This document shows, piece after piece, positions 1 through 5,232 of a DNA stretch of 6,791 bases (position 1 is the first letter of the stretch; each line of letters starts with the position of its first letter). The notes under the pieces were generated by a model. The model had not been told where the DNA came from. It was given only the letters and a program-made list of their open reading frames with translations, and did not search any database. This stretch comes from Chitinophagaceae bacterium. GTDB taxonomy: Bacteria; Bacteroidota; Bacteroidia; Chitinophagales; Chitinophagaceae. Both the position numbers and the translations under genes were made by a program. The DNA lies in assembly GCA_947468255.1 (NCBI GenBank), contig CANIMM010000175.1, forward strand, positions 1-6,791, written 5' to 3'.

Positions 1-592
1 CAATTGAGTTAGATCCGAATAATGCTAACTCGCGAATATATTGTTCATACTGCTTTTCATTCCATGCATCCCAGGAGTTAGCCGTATTTCGGTACCCAAG
101 TTGATGCCCCCGAATTGGATACGCTGGGGCAGATGCCATTTCAATTGTTTTATCAACGATCATCTTTTGCTTATTCAAATCTACCTTCCGTAAAAATTCT
201 CCGATTGCAAATAATACGCCCCTTGCATCACCACCGATCAACCACAAAATGGGTCTTCCCGAACTCAAATCAATTGAAATTCCAAAACCTTCCTTTTTAA
301 AAGCAGCGGAGTTGGCAGGCAATGCAGGAACTGAAATATCGCCCAATACTTTATCTGAAGCTAATACAAGGGCAATGATCGGTGCCTTAGTAAGTTTGGC
401 CTGTGCAACTAAATTAAGTTGTGTACGCGCTTTGATTTCTTCCTGAATCACTCGGATATAGGTTTCCTTTTGAGGTGAAGCAATACTAGCAGAAACGCTT
501 ATACTTGCTTTTGAAAAATCAAAAGACTGAGCCTGTATTTTTAAATTAAAAGCAAAAAAGAAAAAGAAAAAAAGCCATGCAATATTTTTCAT
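1..592 (-). CDS. Secreted glycoside hydrolase, GH67/GH20b-type N-terminal domain (partial, C-terminus beyond window)
   Basis: The frame is open from an ATG at 592 to the left edge, giving 197 residues of a longer protein. Residues 1-21 form a signal peptide: MKN, a very hydrophobic core with six consecutive Phe (residues 8-13), and a likely cleavage after IQA (21) before Gln22. Residues about 25-150 resemble the small alpha/beta domain that precedes the catalytic barrel in GH67 alpha-glucuronidases and GH20 hexosaminidases, including GGDARGVLFAIGEFLRK at 120-136. At 159-197 comes PIRGHQLGYRNTANSWDAW and then YEQYIRELALFGSNSI, which is how the barrel begins in a group of Bacteroidota and Verrucomicrobia hydrolases related to GH67. 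The catalytic residues are not in the window, so activity cannot be read. The gene starts 18 nt after the aldolase stop, which implies co-transcription and fits uronic-acid release. The start has no Shine-Dalgarno sequence, as is usual in this phylum. The family call is from memory of the motif and is moderately sure. Confidence 0.72.
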   Translation of the reverse strand, partial: MKNIAWLFFFFFFAFNLKIQAQSFDFSKASISVSASIASPQKETYIRVIQEEIKARTQLNLVAQAKLTKAPIIALVLASDKVLGDISVPALPANSAAFKKEGFGISIDLSSGRPILWLIGGDARGVLFAIGEFLRKVDLNKQKMIVDKTIEMASAPAYPIRGHQLGYRNTANSWDAWNEKQYEQYIRELALFGSNSI

Positions 593-610
593 ACAATAGG
601 ATTGATTTTG

Positions 611-1444
611 CTAAATGCTCTCGGAACTTTTATTGACATGTTCAGCAGCACCTAATAGTTTTTTTATTTGATTTAAATCATTATTCAACTGGTTGGCCGA
701 CAAAAAAGCATCCGAGCAATGAAGTAACATAGTAGCACCTGCTTTCGCCCATTCCATCTGCAAATCAAGGCTATCTCGATATCCAGTATGGCCACCCACT
801 GCCACACCTTTTGAACGGGCATTTTGAATAATGCCACAACTTAGGTCCAAAAATTCCTTGGAAAAATATTGTTCAGGCATACCGTAAGAAGTGGAGAGAT
901 CATGTGGCCCAATCATAAGCCCGTCAACACCAGGCCCATCCAATGTTTGAATGTTAATATATTCATTCATCATTTCCACTCCCTTTTGACTTTCAATATT
1001 CAATACAAGTGAATGGTTTCTATTATTTTTAATCAAATATTGCTTTAACTCCGCTGATGGTTTTTCCTCACCATGCAGGATGCGCATTAATTTCTTGCCT
1101 TTTAGTGGCCTATATTTTACAGCGCCGATCAACGCTATCACATCATCCAATTCTTCAACATACGGAACTAAAACAGTACATGCTCCCGCATCTAAGGCCT
1201 GGGTGGCCAAAAAAGGGCTTGGCTCTAATATGCGTACCAAAGGGTTTACACCGGCGGCTTTAAAAGCATTACACATCCAGCTTAATGTTTCGGGATTATA
1301 TTGAACATGTTCGTTGCAAAAAAACACAAAATCAAGTCCCAAGCTAATCACCGAATCAAACATTTTGGGGGAGGTGGATGAAATTTGCGTTCCATAAACA
1401 TGCTTACCCTCACGAAGGGCATTTCGAAAATCGTTTCCTACCAT
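611..1444 (-). CDS. HpcH/HpaI-family aldolase (2-keto-3-deoxy sugar-acid / citrate-lyase-beta-like)
   Basis: This 277-residue protein has no signal peptide, so it is predicted to be cytoplasmic. Family members (HpcH, YfaU/RhmA, GarL) are class II, metal-dependent aldolases that cleave 2-keto-3-deoxy or 4-hydroxy-2-keto acids to pyruvate and an aldehyde. Landmarks in order are GLDFVFFCNEH at 36-46 (family DGEH; His46 kept, Asp-Gly replaced by Cys-Asn), Arg71 in LVRILEPSP, KYRPLKGKKL at 110-119 where relatives have RYPPxGxRG, LNIES at 148-152 (Glu151 kept, family Gln replaced by Asn149) and GVDGLMIGPHDLSTSYG at 172-188 (metal ligand Asp182). The spacing of His, Arg, Glu and Asp matches HpcH. 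The length is slightly above the usual 255-267. A terminator separates it from the upstream epimerase-like gene, while the glycoside hydrolase follows after 18 nt, so these two probably form one transcript. The substrate is unknown; a uronic-acid-derived keto acid is an inference from context. Confidence 0.88.
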   Translation of the reverse strand: MVGNDFRNALREGKHVYGTQISSTSPKMFDSVISLGLDFVFFCNEHVQYNPETLSWMCNAFKAAGVNPLVRILEPSPFLATQALDAGACTVLVPYVEELDDVIALIGAVKYRPLKGKKLMRILHGEEKPSAELKQYLIKNNRNHSLVLNIESQKGVEMMNEYINIQTLDGPGVDGLMIGPHDLSTSYGMPEQYFSKEFLDLSCGIIQNARSKGVAVGGHTGYRDSLDLQMEWAKAGATMLLHCSDAFLSANQLNNDLNQIKKLLGAAEHVNKSSESI

Positions 1445-1486
1445 TATTTATTAATTTTGAATTTTATGCAAAAAAAGGAACGGCTG

Positions 1487-1519
1487 CAAATTTGACTCCA
1501 TTTATAAACGCTCCTGCAA
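1487..1519 (-). promoter_or_regulatory. Possible Bacteroidota-type promoter for the aldolase operon
   Basis: On the minus strand CAAATTTG (1494-1487) matches the -7 consensus TAnnTTTG except at the first base. A TTG lies 22 nt upstream at 1519-1517, slightly farther than ideal. It sits between the terminator of the preceding gene and the ATG at 1444, where a promoter is needed. The match is weak. Confidence 0.28.
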
Positions 1520-1530
1520 GTCCTTGTATT

Positions 1531-1563
1531 TAAAAAAGCACTGCCTCTATTGAAGGCAGTGCT
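1531..1563 (-). terminator. Intrinsic terminator after the epimerase-like gene
   Basis: Read on the minus strand, AGCACTGCCT (1563-1554) pairs perfectly with AGGCAGTGCT (1546-1537) around a 7-nt loop. This 10-bp stem is followed at once by six T residues (1537-1532, the first overlapping the stem base). It begins 8 nt after the stop codon at 1572-1574. The T-tract is only on the minus-strand side, so it terminates that transcript and sets the aldolase gene apart as a separate unit. Confidence 0.88.
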
Positions 1564-1571
1564 GCGTTCAA

Positions 1572-2522
1572 TTATACCCCAGCCTTTTTCAGTACTGCTA
1601 ATGTTTTTGCAAGTCCTGTTTTTGCCACCGTCATAAGATCCAGTTTATAATAATTGGGATTATACATTTCAAGAGAAATAAAACCTTTATACCCTGTTGC
1701 TTTTAAATCCTTAAAGATGGAATCTAATGGCAATATTCCATCACCCGGATACACGCGATGTTCATCTTTTAAATCTTTAAACGCTGGTGTAGAAGGTGAA
1801 TCATTGAATTGGAATATAGCAATGGCATCCCCTTTCAACAGTTTCAATCCTTCAAAGCCTCCACCACTAATATACATATGATATACATCTGGAATCACCC
1901 TTGCCATTGGATGATTTGCGTCCATTGCAATACCTACAGCTTGACCCAAGGTTTTTATTGTAAAATATTTTACAAAAACCAATGCTGGTTTAATATTATA
2001 CTCCTTCAAACCAATTTCTATAATATCTCTATATCTTTCCGCTACCCATTTTTGATTAAAGTTTTCAGAAAGTTTATTAGGTATCGTTTGAATGTGCTCT
2101 GCGCCAATATCATGGGCCATACGCATACGACGGCGAGTTTCAGGCAATGAACTATTGAATAATTCCATCGTATCAGGAATGGCATTCCAGAGTCCAATTA
2201 CACTGGGTACTTTAAGCCCCAATTTTTTTATTTCTAAACCCAACTCCTTTAAATTCCCACCGCTTTTTTCAAATTCTTCTAGCTCGGTATCCCAAGGTTC
2301 GATCCCATCATAACCTGCCTCGGCTGCAATTTTTACTTTATCTCTAAGTGAGGCAGGGCGAATGGTAGCCGTATCCAAACTAATTGGCCAAGGACTAACG
2401 CCATTTTGGTATCTCCTTTCTTTTATTTCAGCTGAAACAGTTTCAGCCATTGATAAATTTGGGAACGCAGTTGTTACTAAGCCAACTGCTGAACTCAATC
2501 CAATAAAATTTCTCCTTTTCAT
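1572..2522 (-). CDS. Tat-exported sugar phosphate isomerase/epimerase-like TIM barrel (AP_endonuc_2 fold), altered metal site
   Basis: The protein has 316 residues. The N-terminus MKRRNFIGLSSAVGLV, with Arg3-Arg4 and Phe6, followed by a hydrophobic stretch and SMA (24-26) before Glu27, is a twin-arginine signal, and it supports this start. The rest resembles the xylose-isomerase-like barrel of sugar epimerases and inosose dehydratases: AAEAGYDGIEPW at 66-77, TLGQAVGIAMDANHP at 191-205, DVYH at 212-215, HRVYPGDGILPL at 255-266 and GFISLEMYNP at 280-289. In tagatose/psicose 3-epimerases four residues, Glu-Asp-His-Glu, hold the metal. By spacing and motif these positions are Val182, Asp212, Gln238 and Glu285 here, so two ligands appear lost. 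The protein may be inactive, metal-free or a binding protein, or it may use a different chemistry. Exported relatives in Bacteroidota often sit beside Gfo/Idh oxidoreductases, as here. The fold is sure; the reaction is unknown. Confidence 0.85.
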   Translation of the reverse strand: MKRRNFIGLSSAVGLVTTAFPNLSMAETVSAEIKERRYQNGVSPWPISLDTATIRPASLRDKVKIAAEAGYDGIEPWDTELEEFEKSGGNLKELGLEIKKLGLKVPSVIGLWNAIPDTMELFNSSLPETRRRMRMAHDIGAEHIQTIPNKLSENFNQKWVAERYRDIIEIGLKEYNIKPALVFVKYFTIKTLGQAVGIAMDANHPMARVIPDVYHMYISGGGFEGLKLLKGDAIAIFQFNDSPSTPAFKDLKDEHRVYPGDGILPLDSIFKDLKATGYKGFISLEMYNPNYYKLDLMTVAKTGLAKTLAVLKKAGV

Positions 2523-2549
2523 ATTAGGTTAATTGTTTTTAAAAAAATT

Positions 2550-2580
2550 TAAAACTACATTTTCAAAATACTCAAAACAA
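2550..2580 (-). promoter_or_regulatory. Possible promoter for the epimerase-like gene
   Basis: The minus strand reads TTG (2580-2578), 20 nt, then TAGTTTTA (2557-2550), seven of eight positions of TAnnTTTG. The leader to the ATG at 2522 would be about 20 nt. A second candidate, TATCTTTA at 2621-2614 with TTG at 2646-2644, has a longer spacer of 22 nt. The 243-nt gap around them (2523-2765) holds no gene I can recognise. No convincing terminator for the GH18 gene is seen there; the best is a 5-bp stem at 2697-2712 with no T-tract. Confidence 0.3.
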
Positions 2581-2765
2581 GGTGGACGACCTGTTGAATC
2601 GGAAATCCATATTTAAAGATATGTTTTTATTTGTTTTGGCCTACAAGTTGCTCAGTTACTAAATAAAATGAGCCGTTTTAATTTAACCAATCGAATAATG
2701 GTTTAGCCCATTGCTATTTTGAATTGGAGGCTATAAGTTCTGACAGCGTTTGTTTTCCTTGTCTT

Positions 2766-3866
2766 TTATTTACCCCTCAATGTTTTATTGATGGTTTCAA
2801 CCAGCCCTCCCTTCGAATAGTCGTGGCCCAATTGCCAAAACATTATGCCTCCTAACTTATATTGTAATACATATTTTGATTTTGCCTTGATGGAGCGAAC
2901 GTCATCGAAGGTTGCATAGATTTTTTCCGAAGGGTTAAATGCATAAGGAGCTTTCGCCGTATCATCCCAGTAAAAATTAAAGCCTGATTTTTCAGCAATC
3001 CGTTTGGGAAATTCGTTGTAGCCAATAAAATCCTTGAATTTGCCATTTTGATATAACCCATTATTTTCTGAAGAAACAACTTCCCATGTTCGTGCATAGA
3101 AAGCTGCCCCAATAATCATCTTTTCGCTTGGCACGCCCAATTTTATCAAGTATTGAACACAATTGTCGGTCGATTCCTTTTGTTTTGAAGTGCTGAACAA
3201 TGCGCTATGATGTCCGGTAACAGTGGCATTTCCGCTCACTAAGTCATAGGTCATCAGATTCACATAATTTACAAAAGGCATCACATCCTGCCAATCAATC
3301 GATTCTGCAATAAATTTTTGAAAGCCTCCTGCCGCAAACGTAATGGTGTTTTTTTTGCCCAATTGAGTCCTTAACTCCTTTACCAAGTCTGTGAAATTGG
3401 ATTTATCCTCGGGCGTATACCGATGGTTGGGATACCCCTCAATTGCAGGGTATTCCCAATCCAAATCTATTCCGTCAGAGCCAAAATAATCCGTCAATGA
3501 TTTTACAGAAGCTGCGAAATTGCTTCTCCCCTCCTTAGTACTAAAGGCTTCCGAACAGGGTGCGCAACCACCCCAGCCTCCTAAAGAAAGTAACACTTTT
3601 AAATCTTTATGCTGGCTTTTCATGGATACCATCTTTCGAATAATAGCCGTATCCTGTTTACCTTGTAATTTTAATTTTCCTCCCTCTAGATGCCCAAAGC
3701 AATAGATAATATGTGTAAAGTTGACCGCATTAAATGAATCCAGCTTTTCCAGGGTTCCTGCATAATAAGCTATGACTGCTTTTTTTTGAGCAACTACGGG
3801 GTTGACTAAAATTATTAATACAATAATTTGTCCAAGTAAAAACAAGCTGACTTTTTTCATTTTCAT
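2766..3866 (-). CDS. Secreted GH18 glycosidase (chitinase-like)
   Basis: This 366-residue protein has a signal peptide (basic MKMKK, hydrophobic 6-25, cleavage likely after VVA26 before Gln27) and then a single GH18 TIM barrel. GH18 chitinases cleave beta-1,4-N-acetylglucosamine polymers by substrate-assisted catalysis. The hallmarks are all present: VLLSLGGW at 91-98 (the SxGG strand), DGIDLDWEYP at 131-140 with the DxxDxDxE motif and catalytic acid Glu138, LMTYD at 204-208 with Met205, Tyr207 and Asp208, and GGIMFWQLGHD at 339-349 with the conserved barrel-closing Trp344. No chitin-binding or sorting domain is attached, so it is probably periplasmic or freely secreted and may act on soluble oligomers. 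An ATG six bases further in (3860) is an equally possible start and leaves the signal intact. It is transcribed divergently from the propeller gene. The family is certain; chitin as substrate is likely, though some GH18 members act on other N-acetylglucosamine-containing glycans. Confidence 0.95.
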   Translation of the reverse strand: MKMKKVSLFLLGQIIVLIILVNPVVAQKKAVIAYYAGTLEKLDSFNAVNFTHIIYCFGHLEGGKLKLQGKQDTAIIRKMVSMKSQHKDLKVLLSLGGWGGCAPCSEAFSTKEGRSNFAASVKSLTDYFGSDGIDLDWEYPAIEGYPNHRYTPEDKSNFTDLVKELRTQLGKKNTITFAAGGFQKFIAESIDWQDVMPFVNYVNLMTYDLVSGNATVTGHHSALFSTSKQKESTDNCVQYLIKLGVPSEKMIIGAAFYARTWEVVSSENNGLYQNGKFKDFIGYNEFPKRIAEKSGFNFYWDDTAKAPYAFNPSEKIYATFDDVRSIKAKSKYVLQYKLGGIMFWQLGHDYSKGGLVETINKTLRGK

Positions 3867-3880
3867 AAATATGATAAAAT

Positions 3881-3888
3881 CAAATATA
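3881..3888 (-). promoter_or_regulatory. Promoter -7 box for the GH18 gene
   Basis: The minus strand reads TATATTTG, an exact match to the Bacteroidota -7 element TAnnTTTG. It lies 14 nt upstream of the ATG at 3866, or 20 nt upstream of the alternative start at 3860. No good TTG -33 element is visible at the proper distance, and the leader would be very short. Confidence 0.4.
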
Positions 3889-3922
3889 ATTAATAAAATA
3901 AAACATTCGGACTTTAATACGG

Positions 3923-3966
3923 TTAGGCCTAAGGGGTAGCAGCTATATCCCAGGGATGATAATAGC
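3923..3966. promoter_or_regulatory. Nested inverted repeats between divergent genes (possible operator)
   Basis: In the 147-nt gap between the GH18 and propeller start codons, TTAGGCCTAA (3923-3932) is a perfect 10-bp palindrome. Next to it, GCTAT-ATCCC (3942-3951) is mirrored by GGGAT (3953-3957) and, after four unpaired bases, ATAGC (3962-3966). A central loop of one base makes an RNA hairpin unlikely, so a dimeric DNA-binding protein is the more plausible reader. Its position would allow control of both genes. The function is inferred only. Confidence 0.27.
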
Positions 3967-4013
3967 CGATATTAAAAAAATATTTATACCTTGAGAACAA
4001 AAATTTGCAATCA

Positions 4014-5030
4014 ATGAAAAAATTAATTGGAATAGTAGCCCTATGCGCTTTAATTAGTCCTGTTATTGGACAAAAAATAAGTTCCGAGTTTATTTATGAA
4101 ACGGCGCCCTTCCCCTCTTGCCATGCATCTACTTTAGAAGAAACACCCCGTGGAATCATTGCTGCCTGGTTTGGAGGTACGGAAGAGAAAAATAAGGATG
4201 TAGGAATTTGGGTGAGTCGCTTAGAAAAAGGAAAATGGACTGTGCCAGTAGAAGTGGCCAATGGAGTTCAAAATGACACATTGCGTTACCCAACTTGGAA
4301 TCCCGTTTTATTTAAAATGCCCAAAAAAGAATTGATTTTATTTTATAAAGTGGGGCCATCGCCATCTACTTGGTGGGGAATGCTGAAGCGATCCAAGGAC
4401 AATGGCCTAACTTGGTCAGCGGCTGAAAGGCTCCCTGAAGGCATCTATGGCCCTATCAAAAACAAACCTGTTTTACTTAAGAATGGCACTTTATTATGTC
4501 CTACCTCTTCGGAAGACAAAGGATGGCGTGTACATTTTGAGATGACCAAGGATGGCGGAAAGACATGGACAAGGACCGAGCCAATCAATGATGGCAAAGA
4601 GTTTTCAGCCATTCAGCCTAGCGTACTTTTTTTAAAAGATGGCCGATTGCAACTGCTTTGTAGAAGTAAAAATGGCGTAGTGCTGGAAGCATTTTCTACT
4701 GACCTAGGTATGACTTGGTCTGCACTAAAGGCGACGGCTTTGCCTAATCCAAATTCTGGTACCGATGCAGTAACCTTACAAGATGGTCGACATGTACTTG
4801 TATATAACCATGTAACCAAAGAATCAAGATCTTGGGGAGGAAGCAGGTCTCCCTTAAATGTGGTGATTTCAAAAGATGGCCAACAATGGAATGAGATTGC
4901 TATTTTAGAAAATGAGCCTAAGGCAGAATTTTCCTACCCTGCAGTGATTCAAACAAAAGATGGAAAAATTCATATAACCTATACTTGGAAACGTGAGAAA
5001 ATTAAACACGTTACAATTGAATTGAAATAG
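4014..5030 (+). CDS. Secreted Asp-box (BNR) beta-propeller, sialidase-like family protein
   Basis: Taking the ATG at 4014 gives 338 residues and a clean signal peptide (MKKLIGIVALCALISPVIG, cleavage near Gln20). An upstream TTG at 4005 is in frame but adds only three residues ahead of MKK. Four Asp boxes (SxDxGxTW-like) recur about every 50-58 residues: SKDNGLTW (127-134), TKDGGKTW (178-185), STDLGMTW (228-235) and the looser SKDGQQW (286-292). This marks a multi-bladed propeller of the BNR_2/sialidase superfamily. The N-terminal signature FPSCHAST (33-40), then AWFGGTEEKNKDVGIW (51-66), LRYPTWNPVLF (90-100) and a C-terminal SYPAVIQTKDGKIHITYTW with Arg327, are typical of a broad bacterial group annotated as exo-sialidase. 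However, the FRIP arginine of true sialidases is absent, so sialic acid is not a safe substrate. Candidate catalytic residues are Asp62, Arg91, Arg217 and Tyr308. It is probably a secreted glycosidase or glycan-binding protein. Confidence 0.85.
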   Translation: MKKLIGIVALCALISPVIGQKISSEFIYETAPFPSCHASTLEETPRGIIAAWFGGTEEKNKDVGIWVSRLEKGKWTVPVEVANGVQNDTLRYPTWNPVLFKMPKKELILFYKVGPSPSTWWGMLKRSKDNGLTWSAAERLPEGIYGPIKNKPVLLKNGTLLCPTSSEDKGWRVHFEMTKDGGKTWTRTEPINDGKEFSAIQPSVLFLKDGRLQLLCRSKNGVVLEAFSTDLGMTWSALKATALPNPNSGTDAVTLQDGRHVLVYNHVTKESRSWGGSRSPLNVVISKDGQQWNEIAILENEPKAEFSYPAVIQTKDGKIHITYTWKREKIKHVTIELK

Positions 5031-5040
5031 AATACTTTTT

Positions 5041-5160
5041 TTATCGCAACATTTCTTTAATGGCTTCCCTATCAGGTAGCCATTTTTTTAGTGCGTCAAT
5101 CAATACATCCAATTCTTCAATGGAAGTAAAAACATTTGGTGCGATGCAAACTTTATTGAT
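5041..5160 (-). pseudogene. Remnant of a class-V (fold type I) aminotransferase C-terminus
   Basis: Reading the minus strand from 5160 to a TAA at 5043-5041 gives about 39 residues: INK, then VCIAPNVFTSIEELDVL, IDALKKWLPD and finally REAIKEMLR. The segment closely resembles the end of PLP-dependent class-V aminotransferases (cysteine desulfurase / isopenicillin-N-epimerase-like), where VRISPHVYNTxEEIDxLVxAL closes the small domain. Upstream the frame stays open only to a stop at about 5242. The residues there (LFFYLLRTTRS) do not resemble the family, and no usable start codon lies in front. The lysine-bearing large domain is therefore gone. It points toward the propeller gene and ends 11 nt past that gene's stop. 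I infer a decayed gene largely deleted when its upstream part was replaced by the oxidoreductase gene region. Confidence 0.6.
5059..5089 (+). terminator. Intrinsic terminator of the propeller gene
   Basis: AATGGCT (5059-5065) pairs with AGCCATT (5078-5084), with an additional CC/GG pairing inside the loop. The run of seven T (5083-5089) begins within the last two bases of the stem. It lies 29 nt after the stop codon at 5028-5030. The same bases form codons of the aminotransferase remnant on the other strand. Confidence 0.75.
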
Positions 5161-5205
5161 TAAAATAATAGACCTGGTTGTTCTAAGCAAATAGAAGAAT
5201 AATGG

Positions 5206-5213
5206 TATATTTA
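5206..5213 (+). promoter_or_regulatory. Possible -7 box for the oxidoreductase gene
   Basis: TATATTTA matches seven of eight positions of TAnnTTTG and lies 19 nt before the ATG at 5233. The nearest TTG (5178-5180) is 25 nt away, which is too far for a good -33 element. A promoter is expected here because a terminator precedes this gene. Confidence 0.27.
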
Positions 5214-5232
5214 AACTATTAAAAAATAGACA

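Noticed and set aside
115..446. Two plus-strand open frames of 61 and 65 codons
   Set aside because: They are antisense to the well-supported glycoside hydrolase frame and have no recognisable domain.
1572..2522. Calling the barrel an active xylose isomerase or hydroxypyruvate isomerase
   Set aside because: The fold matches but two metal ligands seem absent, so a specific reaction cannot be supported.
2697..2712. AATGG/CCATT hairpin as the GH18 terminator
   Set aside because: The stem is only 5 bp, there is no T-run, and it lies more than 50 nt past the stop codon.
2637..2745. Similar words CTACAAGTTGCTCAG and CTATAAGTTCTGACAG as a direct repeat
   Set aside because: The match is imperfect and short in AT-rich intergenic DNA; it is not convincing as a repeat element.
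2852..3112. 86-codon minus-strand open frame
   Set aside because: It lies in another frame within the GH18 gene, whose catalytic motifs are all in the main frame.
4000..4007. AAAATTTG as the -7 promoter box of the propeller gene
   Set aside because: It lies only 6 nt before the ATG at 4014 and has a first-base mismatch, so transcription would start at or inside the start codon.
4005..4013. TTG at 4005 as the start of the propeller gene
   Set aside because: It would add only three residues ahead of an ordinary MKK signal-peptide start at 4014, so ATG is preferred.
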